Shown: piece by piece, positions 52,432 through 60,605 of the stretch
How positions within the stretch are numbered: position 1 is the stretch's first letter
Layout: every line of letters begins with the position of its first letter
Position numbers and translations under genes: made by a program
Assembly: GCA_003989085.1 (NCBI GenBank)
Contig: RXIV01000003.1
Span: forward strand, 248,001 to 312,000
Length of the DNA stretch: 64,000 nucleotides
Source: Candidatus Competibacteraceae bacterium
Lineage (GTDB): Bacteria; Pseudomonadota; Gammaproteobacteria; Competibacterales; Competibacteraceae
Reading direction: 5' to 3'
The notes under the pieces: model-generated
Databases searched by the model: none
Seen by the model: only the letters and a program-made list of their open reading frames with translations
What the model was told of the DNA's origin: nothing

Positions 52432-54486
52432 CTAATCAAGCATACGATGGTCTGACTCAAAAAATCGTTCTTCACCTAATAACGGCAGTACCCGCTGCAT
52501 GATCGGATCAGTGGAAAAATAACGCTGAATAACGCCATTATGTAAATAATTAGCTAATGTAATCAGGATCATGCTCTGATTCAGAGCGAGATAGTTATAA
52601 GCCACCTGGCCGGTTTTCGGATCGACTGCATCATAGAATCCAAAGTCACCATAAACAGGATAGCGCTTAGCCAATTGGCGGAGATTGGCAACAGCCGCTA
52701 CCGGTTCGGTCAATAATACCAATACTGCGGCATGAGGTGTAATGGCTCCACCCGGATAGCCACGCATACCGAGAATCCGCGCCCCGTATTCACCATAACT
52801 GTTGCCCAGTGGAGTTGAACTCGGCGACAAACCCCACACTGGATAGCCCAGTTGCTCCAAAGCAAAACGGCGCTGTAATTGAGTATGAACCAACGCATTT
52901 TTACCTAAACTGGCCGGCGCATAGTGTAATTCATCCAGCACCAGAAAAGGCATCAGCGCCTCAAACAAACTGCCGCCCCACGACGGCACATAATTCATCC
53001 CCCGCCATGAATAATAGCCGCCAGGAAAAGTATAGGTGTGGACGGTTTTATTAATTCGGTTCTTGGGTGATTGTTGCTGCCAGCCATAATAGCGTGGGAA
53101 GGTGCGGGCCATACGGAACCAATGTTGTTGTGGCACCTCGCCTTTGCCAATTGCAATTAAACTGCCTAATCGCGCCTCGCTGTACAACAATCCATAGCTG
53201 TATTCAGAACGGTAAGGCAAGTTAACGTAATAGCCGTGCATCATCACTTGTTCAACGGGATCGTAGAAAAAGCGATAATCCTCTCGATCAATCAACCGAG
53301 TGCATCGCTGCGCCAGTTGCGGAACGCTGTTTCTGACTACCATCAAACCGGCGCTCAACCAGGCAGAATCGACGAACGAGAGAAAATGACTGGTGCGTTC
53401 CAGTGTTGTTGTATCGTAATAATTATAGAAAAAACCCTGCCAAGTCTCCAGTTTATCCAAGGTATCCAAGGTATTGGTCAGTCGGCTTTCAGCTTCCTTT
53501 GCGCTAATCAATCCCAGTTCCCGCGCTGCAACCACATCAATCAAGTACAGGCCAATGTTTGTTACATTCGTGTAATCACCCAATCCTGTCGGTTCAGGAA
53601 TAACAGCACCATTAAGCCGCACCGTATCCAATGGCAGACCATGCTCACGATCTGTAAAGGCTGCCAGCCCCCGCCAAGTATCGCGGGCCAGCCGTTCCAG
53701 AAACGCCTGATCATTCGCCGGCAATTCCGCCCAGTCTACTGTCAACCGTTTTGGCCACCCCGCTAATCGCGCCTGAATCAGTGGTTGAGTCGCGACTCTA
53801 CCGCCATTCTGGTTTCCCCAAGCTGATTTGCTCGGTGTAATAACGGGATCGAGAATACTGGGGCCGGGCTGGCCGGTTTTAATCAAGACAATATCATCAA
53901 GCCAATACCCGCCACTGCTCATCGGTGACCGACGCGGCTGCAAGGCCAGAGTGAACCAGCGCAACTGTTTCCAGTCAGCGATACCATTCATCAGGTTCAG
54001 TGGAATACGGATTCGCTGCCAATCGTCAGTAATACCACGAATCACATAACTGCCCTGGCGCAGCAGTCCAGGTGGGCCTTGGGTCAAAGGTTGCTTGAAT
54101 TCCAGCTTCAGCGTATCTGCATAGCCGGCTTTCTGATCACCGCGAATCCATAATTCCAGATGATCATAAGCTGAGGCGTCGAGATCGGGCAGGCGCAATT
54201 GCCAACCAATAGCCTCGGTTGCACCGGGAAGAAACCGGTAATGGAGATGCAGCGCCCGCCGGCTGCCGGGACGTTGCGCTGGTTCTAATCGGTAGCTGAG
54301 CAGTCCCGGATAACGTCCCGGTTTCGTAGCCCAACTGCCCATTGTAATCCCCAGCGTTGGGCTTTCCAGCCGCTCAAAATCGTGCAAAACCAGATGCGGC
54401 GGAGTGGCTTCCCCCGCTAAAACAAGACCAGCAGAAAACCCTGAACAAACTGTCAGCATGAGAAGCAGAATCGGCGCTGGCTTCAT
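52432..54486 (-). CDS. Exported glycoamylase-family (PF10091-like) glycan hydrolase
   Basis: A 684-residue protein with a signal peptide (residues 1-24, ILLLMLTVCSGFSAGLVLAG). Residues 30-215 form a beta-sandwich carbohydrate-binding-like domain (YRFLPGATEAIGWQLRLPD and GGYWLDDIVLIKTG). From about 255 a helical toroid follows, with FYNYYDTTTLERTSHFLSFV, DSAWLSAGLMVVRN, PSWGGSLFEALMPFLV and a late YNYLALNQSMILITLANYLH. These match the glycoamylase/DUF3131 group that includes beta-1,2-glucanases (GH144-like). It likely cleaves or remodels a periplasmic or secreted glucan. It is 17 bases from the ABC ATPase gene and is read in the same direction. Confidence 0.75.
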   Translation of the reverse strand: MKPAPILLLMLTVCSGFSAGLVLAGEATPPHLVLHDFERLESPTLGITMGSWATKPGRYPGLLSYRLEPAQRPGSRRALHLHYRFLPGATEAIGWQLRLPDLDASAYDHLELWIRGDQKAGYADTLKLEFKQPLTQGPPGLLRQGSYVIRGITDDWQRIRIPLNLMNGIADWKQLRWFTLALQPRRSPMSSGGYWLDDIVLIKTGQPGPSILDPVITPSKSAWGNQNGGRVATQPLIQARLAGWPKRLTVDWAELPANDQAFLERLARDTWRGLAAFTDREHGLPLDTVRLNGAVIPEPTGLGDYTNVTNIGLYLIDVVAARELGLISAKEAESRLTNTLDTLDKLETWQGFFYNYYDTTTLERTSHFLSFVDSAWLSAGLMVVRNSVPQLAQRCTRLIDREDYRFFYDPVEQVMMHGYYVNLPYRSEYSYGLLYSEARLGSLIAIGKGEVPQQHWFRMARTFPRYYGWQQQSPKNRINKTVHTYTFPGGYYSWRGMNYVPSWGGSLFEALMPFLVLDELHYAPASLGKNALVHTQLQRRFALEQLGYPVWGLSPSSTPLGNSYGEYGARILGMRGYPGGAITPHAAVLVLLTEPVAAVANLRQLAKRYPVYGDFGFYDAVDPKTGQVAYNYLALNQSMILITLANYLHNGVIQRYFSTDPIMQRVLPLLGEERFFESDHRMLD

Positions 54487-54526
54487 GACTTCCGTCGGTT
54501 CAGAGGGGCTGACGATTCGGCATGGT

Positions 54527-55909
54527 TTAAATCACTCTGGAAAACCGCTGTTGCTGTTGTTTCCGCAAATACCGATCAAACGCCATGCAGATATTACGAA
54601 TTAACAAGCGACCCGGCGGCAATACCTGAATACCGCTTTCATCAATCGTCAGCAGTCCATCTGCTTGCATATCCATTAGTTCCGCTAATTCCACTGCGAA
54701 GTACTCGTCAAAGCAGATGCCAAACTGCTGTTCGATAACAGCGAAACTTAACGTAAAATGACAAATCAATGCAGTAATCACCGCACGCCGCAGCCGATCA
54801 TCGGCATCTAATCGCAGCCCACGAAATACGGCGAGTCGGCCAGTGTCAATCCGGGCGTAATACTCCTCCAGCGTTTTTAGATTTTGGCTGTAGCTATCGC
54901 CGACCATGCCGATGGAGGTTGCGCCCAAACCAATCAAATCACAGTCCGCATGAGTGCTGTAACCCTGAAAATTGCGATAGAGCGTTCCAGCCTGTTGTGC
55001 CAAGGTTAATTCATCTTCCGGTTTAGCAAAGTGATCCATGCCGATATAGACATAGCCGGCATTAGCCAATTGCTCAATTACGGTTCTAAGAATCTCCAGT
55101 TTTACCGCCGGCGAAGGCAGCGTATTGACGTCAATCTGGCGCTGGGTCTTGAAGAGTTCTGGCAGGTGTGCGTAGTTGAAGACTGAGATTCGGTCAGGAT
55201 TTTGAGCAATGATTTCATCTACGGTTCGACTGAAGCTGGCGACGCTTTGCAAAGGTAATCCGTAAATTAAATCCACGCTGATTGATTTGAAACCCTCACA
55301 GCGGGCGGCATCCATGACGCGCAAGGTGATGTCCTGTGACTGAATCCGGTTGACCGCTTTTTGCACCCCTTGATCAAAATCCTGTACGCCAAGACTCAAG
55401 CGATTGAATCCCAGATCACGCAATAAGGCGATGGTGCCATCATTGGTTTCCCGCGGATCGACTTCGATGGAGTATTCGCCACGGTCATTGTCGAGCAGTT
55501 GGAAATGCTCGCCAGTAACCCGCATCAACTCGCGCATTTCAGCAGTGCTGATAAATGTGGGCGTACCGCCGCCCCAATGCAATTGGGTCACTGGCCGGGA
55601 CCGGGCGAATAATGCGCCCTGCAAGGCGATTTCCCGATGCAGATGATCAAGATAGGGTCCCGCGTGGCGGCGGTTTTTAGTGATAATCTTGTTGCAGGCG
55701 CAGTAAAAGCAAACCGTGTCGCAGAATGGAATGTGGAGATATAACGACAGCGGTTTGCCGGTCGCATTGCCAGACTGAGCCTCTTGCTGATAATCAACCT
55801 CGCCGAAGCCATCGTGAAACTGCACTGCGGTCGGATACGAGGTGTAGCGCGGGCCGGCCTTGTCGTATTTGCTGATCAGTTCCCGGTCAAAAACTAGCGT
55901 GGTATCCAT
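54527..55909 (-). CDS. hemN: Oxygen-independent coproporphyrinogen III oxidase
   Basis: A 460-residue radical SAM enzyme converting coproporphyrinogen III to protoporphyrinogen IX in haem synthesis without oxygen. The [4Fe-4S] motif is HIPFCDTVCFYCAC (C63, C67, C70, plus the extra C72 typical of HemN). Other motifs are YTSYPTAVQFHDGF, LHWGGGTPTF, LSLGVQDFDQGVQKAVNRIQ and the HemN C-terminal domain. Length matches true HemN rather than HemW (about 380). It lies 11 bases after prmB and is the last gene of a fabI-prmB-hemN group. Confidence 0.96.
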   Translation of the reverse strand: MDTTLVFDRELISKYDKAGPRYTSYPTAVQFHDGFGEVDYQQEAQSGNATGKPLSLYLHIPFCDTVCFYCACNKIITKNRRHAGPYLDHLHREIALQGALFARSRPVTQLHWGGGTPTFISTAEMRELMRVTGEHFQLLDNDRGEYSIEVDPRETNDGTIALLRDLGFNRLSLGVQDFDQGVQKAVNRIQSQDITLRVMDAARCEGFKSISVDLIYGLPLQSVASFSRTVDEIIAQNPDRISVFNYAHLPELFKTQRQIDVNTLPSPAVKLEILRTVIEQLANAGYVYIGMDHFAKPEDELTLAQQAGTLYRNFQGYSTHADCDLIGLGATSIGMVGDSYSQNLKTLEEYYARIDTGRLAVFRGLRLDADDRLRRAVITALICHFTLSFAVIEQQFGICFDEYFAVELAELMDMQADGLLTIDESGIQVLPPGRLLIRNICMAFDRYLRKQQQQRFSRVI

Positions 55910-55920
55910 GCAGGTCCTTC

Positions 55921-56826
55921 CTATAACCGGCGGACTTGGGCGGCGTTCAATAAAAACACGCCTTGCCCGCCGCGCTCGAATTCCAGCCAGGTAAACGGCA
56001 CATCCGGAAGCGCCTCACACAGGGCATACTGAGCATCGCCCACTTCGACGATCAGCAACCCGTCGCGTTTCAGGTAATCGGCCGCCTCACGCAAAATGTC
56101 CAGCACGATGTCCAGACCCTCTTCGCCGGCGGCCAGCCCCAACCGGGGTTCATGATGGTATTCGGCGGGCAGGGCGTCCAGTTCCGACAGGCTGACGTAA
56201 GGTGGATTGCTGATGATCAGATCGTAGCGACGGCCCTTCAGTGCCGAAAACAAATCGGACTGGATGATCTCGACCTGATCCTCCAGCCCGTGATCCGCGA
56301 CATTACGCTGCGCCACGGCCATTGCCTCGGCGGAAATATCCGCTAGATCGACCTGCGCGTCCGGAAAGGCATAGGCGCAGGCGATGCCGATACAGCCGCT
56401 ACCGGCTCCCAGGTCAAGAATGCGCTCGACCGTGCGGCTGTCGGGCAGCCACGGCGCAAAATGGCGTTCGATCAGCTCCGCCAGCGGTGAACGCGGCACC
56501 AGCACCCGCTCATCCACGTAGAACGGCAGGCCCATGAACCAGGCGCGATGGGTCAGGTAAGCGGCGGGTTTGCGTTCGGTAATTCGCCGCTCCAGCAGTT
56601 GCAGCGCTGCCTGCTGTTCGGGCGGCGTCAGACGGGCCTGCAAGTATTCGGCATGCAAGTCCGGCGGCAGATGCAAAGCGTGCAACACCAGCGTCGCCGC
56701 TTCATCAATGGCGCTTTCGGTGCCGTGGCCAAAGTGCAGACCGGCCTGGTTCATCCGGCTGGCGCCCCAGCGGATCAGGTCGCGGATCGTGCGCAGGTAA
56801 GGCAAAACATCGTTATGGTCAGCCAT
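55921..56826 (-). CDS. prmB: Ribosomal protein uL3 N5-glutamine methyltransferase
   Basis: A 301-residue PrmB/HemK-type methyltransferase for the GGQ-like glutamine of ribosomal protein uL3. It has motif I ILDLGAGSGCIGIACAYAFP, the acidic strand DLADISAEAMAVAQ, and the diagnostic catalytic motif NPPYV in LIISNPPYVSLSELDALP. The N-terminal helical domain (TIRDLIRWGASRMNQAGLHF) is PrmB-like, not PrmC-like. ATG 56826 is used; a longer frame reaching 56934 enters the fabI gene. It is 10 bases from fabI. Confidence 0.92.
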   Translation of the reverse strand: MADHNDVLPYLRTIRDLIRWGASRMNQAGLHFGHGTESAIDEAATLVLHALHLPPDLHAEYLQARLTPPEQQAALQLLERRITERKPAAYLTHRAWFMGLPFYVDERVLVPRSPLAELIERHFAPWLPDSRTVERILDLGAGSGCIGIACAYAFPDAQVDLADISAEAMAVAQRNVADHGLEDQVEIIQSDLFSALKGRRYDLIISNPPYVSLSELDALPAEYHHEPRLGLAAGEEGLDIVLDILREAADYLKRDGLLIVEVGDAQYALCEALPDVPFTWLEFERGGQGVFLLNAAQVRRL

Positions 56827-56836
56827 CGGGATCCGT

Positions 56837-57667
56837 TCAACCGCCCATGATGTTGTAGCCGCCATCCATGTACAGCACTTCGCCAGTGACGATGCTGGCG
56901 AAATCGCAGGCCAGCGCGGCAGTGGCGACGCCAACCTGATCGGGCGTCACCAGTGAATGGGTTGGAGCACGGTCCTTAGTGCGCTCCAGTAGCTCGTCGA
57001 AGCGATCAATGCCGGAGGCAGCGCGGGTCAGCACCGGCCCCGGCGAGACGATATTGATCCGGATGCCTTTTGGCCCCAGTTCAGCCGCCATATATTTGGC
57101 GGCGGTTTCCAGCGCCGACTTGGCGGTGCCCATGATTCCGTAATGTGGCACCACTTTCTCGCCGCCGAAATAGCTGAGGGTGATCGCGGTCCCGCCTTCC
57201 TTTTCCAACAACGGCTCGGCCAGATGCACCATGCGGATAAACGACCAAGCCGATACTTCCATCGTCGAGAGGAACCCGGCCAGCGAGCAGTCGGTGACTC
57301 GGCCATGCAGGTCATCACGCGGACTGAAGGCGATGGAGTGCAACAGGATATTCAGCTTGCCCCAATGTTTACCCAGCGCCTCGAACACCGCTTCAACCTG
57401 GCCGGGTTCGCGTACGTCACAGGGCAGATAGAGTTCCGGCGGCACCTGCAACGCATCGGCAAGGATCTGCGTATAGGGGCGGGTCTTTTCATTCAGATAG
57501 GTCATCGCCACCTCGGCCCCAAACGACCGGAAGGCGCGGGCGCAGCCGTAAGCAATAGAGTCCTTGTTGGCGACGCCGACTACCAGCGCCTTCTTGCCAG
57601 CCAGCGGCAAGGAGGGCGGGTTCATTGGTTGCAGAGCGGGATCATTCGGATCGATCAAGGCGGCCAT
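56837..57667 (-). CDS. fabI: Enoyl-ACP reductase (NADH)
   Basis: A 276-residue FabI that performs the last step of fatty-acid elongation. It has the NAD motif ALVVGVANKDSIAYGCARAF, SIAFSPRDDL, the divergent SDR active site Tyr...Met-Gly-Thr-Ala-Lys (LSYFGGEKVVPHYGIMGTAK) and the C-terminal GEVLYMDGGYNIMGG. ATG 57667 is supported by an AAAGGAG site 8 bases upstream. The first dozen residues (ALIDPNDPALQPMNP) are an unusual extension compared with E. coli FabI. It leads the group with prmB and hemN. Confidence 0.95.
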   Translation of the reverse strand: MAALIDPNDPALQPMNPPSLPLAGKKALVVGVANKDSIAYGCARAFRSFGAEVAMTYLNEKTRPYTQILADALQVPPELYLPCDVREPGQVEAVFEALGKHWGKLNILLHSIAFSPRDDLHGRVTDCSLAGFLSTMEVSAWSFIRMVHLAEPLLEKEGGTAITLSYFGGEKVVPHYGIMGTAKSALETAAKYMAAELGPKGIRINIVSPGPVLTRAASGIDRFDELLERTKDRAPTHSLVTPDQVGVATAALACDFASIVTGEVLYMDGGYNIMGG

Positions 57668-57783
57668 GATGACTCCTTTAGCGCGGGGTGAGGGGATGAC
57701 CGGGACATTCTACCGTTTCAGGGCTGGGGCGGGTATGCTCTCGCGCCTCGACCCTCCATCGCCACTGCCGCCCACCCCCTGCC

Positions 57784-58707
57784 ATGTCCCCAACCACCAC
57801 TCCCCCCGACGCTTCAGTGTCCTTGAAGGACCATCTTCGCAATCTGCCGCAAACTTTATTGCCGCAACGGCTGCTGACTCGCCTCAGCTACCGGCTGACC
57901 CGGCTGCGGACCCCGTGGCTCAAGGATCGACTGATTCGCTGGTTTATCCAGCATTATCAGGTCAGGCTGGCCGAGGCGCAGGAGCCGGATCCACGAGCCT
58001 ATCCCGACTTCAACGCTTTTTTTACCCGCGCCCTTCGGCCTGGCGCACGACCGATTGCGCCGGGCGACCGGGTTGTGTGCTGCCCAGTGGACGGTGCGAT
58101 CAGTCAACTCGGCAAGGCGACTGCGGATACTCTGCTGCAAGCCAAGGGCCGCAACTTCTCGTTGACTGCATTGTTGGGCGGCGATCCAGAACGGGCGAAA
58201 CCCTTTCAGAATGGTGGATTCGCCACCCTGTACCTGTCTCCTCGCGACTATCACCGGATTCATATGCCGCTGACCGGGCAGTTGCGGGAGATGGCGCATA
58301 TTCCCGGCAAGCTGTTTAGCGTCTCGCCGTTGACGGCGCAGCTCGTGCCAGAGTTATTCGCCCGCAATGAACGAGTCGTCACGCGGTTTGACACCGCACT
58401 GGGGCCAATGGCGCTGGTGCTGGTCGGAGCGATTAACGTGGCCTCGATTGAAACGGTCTGGGCCGGGGTGATAACCCCGCCGCTGGGAACGGCCATTCGC
58501 TGTTGGGATTACCCGGCTGTTGGCGAGGGCGCGGTGCGGCTGGACAAGGGCGCGGAACTGGGCCGGTTTAATATGGGTTCCACCGTGATCGTGCTGTTTG
58601 GCCCGAATGCGGTGCGCTGGGCGGCAGAGTTGCGGGCCGAGTCTGCGGTCAAGATGGGACAGCGGCTGGCGAAAGCCAGCGCCAACCGGCGATTAGCTAC
58701 CCTGTGA
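57784..58707 (+). CDS. psd: Phosphatidylserine decarboxylase proenzyme
   Basis: A 307-residue enzyme that makes phosphatidylethanolamine at the inner membrane. The self-cleavage site is in RFNMGSTVIVLF, where S266 becomes the pyruvoyl group. Other motifs are FNAFFTRALRPGARPI, the VVCCPVDGAISQLG strand, YLSPRDYHRIHMPLTGQL and HIPGKLFSV. It is divergent from fabI (116 bases apart) and convergent with epmA, with a hairpin between. Confidence 0.96.
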   Translation: MSPTTTPPDASVSLKDHLRNLPQTLLPQRLLTRLSYRLTRLRTPWLKDRLIRWFIQHYQVRLAEAQEPDPRAYPDFNAFFTRALRPGARPIAPGDRVVCCPVDGAISQLGKATADTLLQAKGRNFSLTALLGGDPERAKPFQNGGFATLYLSPRDYHRIHMPLTGQLREMAHIPGKLFSVSPLTAQLVPELFARNERVVTRFDTALGPMALVLVGAINVASIETVWAGVITPPLGTAIRCWDYPAVGEGAVRLDKGAELGRFNMGSTVIVLFGPNAVRWAAELRAESAVKMGQRLAKASANRRLATL

Positions 58708-58720
58708 ATCGTTGCTGACC

Positions 58721-58742
58721 CCACGCCCGGCGAGCCGCGTGG
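58721..58742. terminator. Hairpin between psd and epmA
   Basis: CCACGC (58721-58726) pairs with GCGTGG (58737-58742) around a GC-rich loop in the 43-base gap between convergent genes. A short pyrimidine stretch follows. It is a candidate terminator serving both sides, but has no strong T-run. Confidence 0.4.
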
Positions 58743-58750
58743 CCGTTTCC

Positions 58751-59755
58751 TCAAGCACTATCGATGGCAAAAGCCATCGCGTGTTGAAGGGATGATTTCC
58801 CTGCTGCCAGCATGACCAATCGATCAAAGCCCAGCGCTACGCCGGCGCATGCGGGCAAGCCTGTCGCCAGCGCCGCCAGCAGCGCTTCATCCAACGGCAT
58901 TTCCGGCAATCCTGCTGCCTGCCGTGTGGCATTTTCTGCGACAAAGCGTCGGCGCTGTTCGCTGGCGTCGCCCAATTCGTGAAAACCGTTCGCCAGCTCG
59001 ACGCCGTCCAAATACAGCTCGAAACGCTCGCCAACCGGCGGATCACCAGGCCGCAATCGAGCCAGCGCCGCCTGTGTAACCGGGTAATCGTAAACAAAGG
59101 TCAGCCGGCCTTGACCCAGCGTCGGCTCAATGCAGTGGGTCAGCAATAAGTCCAGCCAGGGATCGGTGTCCTCTGCCGGCATTCCCGGCGGAATCGGCAC
59201 GTTCTGCGCCGCCGCGCCCGCCGCCAGTTCCGCCACGCTGGCCCGGTGTGGGTCCAGATCAAGATGCTGCTGGAAAATTTCCTGATAACTCAACCGTTCC
59301 GGTTCCGCGACCAGCAAGCGCCCGGCCAGTAATTCCGTCACCAGTTCCGCCACTTCACTCATCAACCGGTGATGGTCGAATCCAACCCGATACCATTCCA
59401 GCAGGGTAAATTCAGGATTGTGGCGGCGGCCCGCTTCCCCATCGCGGAACACCCGGGCAATCTGGTAAATGCAGCCACTGCCTGCGGCCAGCAAGCGCTT
59501 CATCGGAAATTCGGGCGAGGTCTGGAGATACAGCGTTTGCCCGTGGCGCGGTCCCGGCCCGGCATAGCAGACGGCAAAACTGGCAAGGTTCGGATCGGGG
59601 ATCGCTGCTGCCGACAGCGCCGGAGTTTCGACTTCCAGCACGTTGCGCGTAGCGAAAAAGGCGCGAACCTGCGCCAGCAGTTTCGCCCGCAACCGCAAAG
59701 TGGCCCAATCCGCGTCAGGTCGCCATGTGGGTGAATCGGCGCTCGATTCAGCCAT
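58751..59755 (-). CDS. epmA: EF-P (R)-beta-lysine ligase
   Basis: A 334-residue paralogue of class II lysyl-tRNA synthetase catalytic domain without the anticodon-binding domain, as expected for EpmA (PoxA/GenX). Motifs include LEVETPALSAAAIPDPNLAS, LQTSPEFPMKRLLAAGSGCI, the motif 2 segment FRDGEAGRRHNPEFTLLEWY and the motif 3 region GVALGFDRLVMLAAG. It attaches beta-lysine to Lys34 of elongation factor P. efp lies directly upstream in the same direction (17-base gap). epmB, the aminomutase, is not in this window. Confidence 0.95.
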   Translation of the reverse strand: MAESSADSPTWRPDADWATLRLRAKLLAQVRAFFATRNVLEVETPALSAAAIPDPNLASFAVCYAGPGPRHGQTLYLQTSPEFPMKRLLAAGSGCIYQIARVFRDGEAGRRHNPEFTLLEWYRVGFDHHRLMSEVAELVTELLAGRLLVAEPERLSYQEIFQQHLDLDPHRASVAELAAGAAAQNVPIPPGMPAEDTDPWLDLLLTHCIEPTLGQGRLTFVYDYPVTQAALARLRPGDPPVGERFELYLDGVELANGFHELGDASEQRRRFVAENATRQAAGLPEMPLDEALLAALATGLPACAGVALGFDRLVMLAAGKSSLQHAMAFAIDSA

Positions 59756-59772
59756 TCCAAGCGGTTTTCCAG

Positions 59773-60342
59773 TTATTCCTTGACCCGGGAAACGTACTCA
59801 CCGGTGCGGGTATCGACCTTGATGACTTCGCCGCTCTGCACGAACAGCGGCACCCGCACCACTGCTCCGGTTTCCAGCGTCGCCGGCTTGCCGCCGCCAC
59901 CCGACGTGTCGCCGCGCAGGCCAGGATCGGTTTCAATAATGGTCATGATCACGAAAATCGGCGGAGATACGCTCAAGGGGATGCCGTTCCATAGGGTCAC
60001 CTGGCAGATCGCTTCTTCTTTCAGCCACTTGGCGGCATCGCCCATTGCCGAGGCGTCGGCGGTCAACTGCTCGTAACTTTGCTGATCCATAAAATGCCAG
60101 TGTTCGCCGTCGGAATAGAGATATTGCAGCTCGACATCGACCACATCAGCGCCTTCGACGCTGTCGCCGGATTTAAAGGTGCGCTCGATCACCCGCCCGG
60201 TTTTCAGGTTACGCACCTTGGCCCGATTGAATGCCTGGCCCTTGCCGGGCTTGACGAACTCGTTGTCAACGATGACGTAAGGATCGCCATCCAGCATGAT
60301 TTTGAGTCCGCCCTTGAATTCATTAGTGCTATACGTCGCCAT
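59773..60342 (-). CDS. efp: Translation elongation factor P
   Basis: A 189-residue EF-P that rescues ribosomes stalled at proline stretches. The modifiable residue is present: K34 in [10 protein letters not shown]. It has three OB-like domains: [20 protein letters not shown] at the start, [20 protein letters not shown] in the middle, and the C-terminal [20 protein letters not shown]. Lys34 with adjacent epmA indicates the beta-lysylation route rather than rhamnosylation at Arg32. The start is ATG 60342. Confidence 0.97.
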   Translation of the reverse strand: MATYSTNEFKGGLKIMLDGDPYVIVDNEFVKPGKGQAFNRAKVRNLKTGRVIERTFKSGDSVEGADVVDVELQYLYSDGEHWHFMDQQSYEQLTADASAMGDAAKWLKEEAICQVTLWNGIPLSVSPPIFVIMTIIETDPGLRGDTSGGGGKPATLETGAVVRVPLFVQSGEVIKVDTRTGEYVSRVKE

Positions 60343-60405
60343 TCCAGCTTGCCTTCCAGAGTGATTGAGCCATGAAAACCAAGTATGATAGCCGCAAACG
60401 CTTAT

Positions 60406-60446
60406 TTCACGTCAGATACCGCGCCAGCTTCACGTCAGATGCCGCG
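60406..60446. repeat. Two 18-base direct repeats upstream of efp
   Basis: TTCACGTCAGATACCGCG (60406-60423) is repeated with one mismatch as TTCACGTCAGATGCCGCG (60429-60446). The pair lies 63 bases upstream of efp in the 263-base gap between efp and the divergent FimX-like gene. It could be an operator or a chance duplication. Confidence 0.45.
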
Positions 60447-60605
60447 TCAGCGGTTTTTGTAGCGGGCTGCAATCAGCCAAGGCCTTAGCTATTATGAGAA
60501 CTATGCGCCGGCAACCGGCGGGCAAACCACCCAGGCTTGGATGGGCGCTGTCTGACGACTCGTTTCCCACCGGGTTCTGGTTCTCTCAGCAGAGGTTGGT
60601 AAAGC

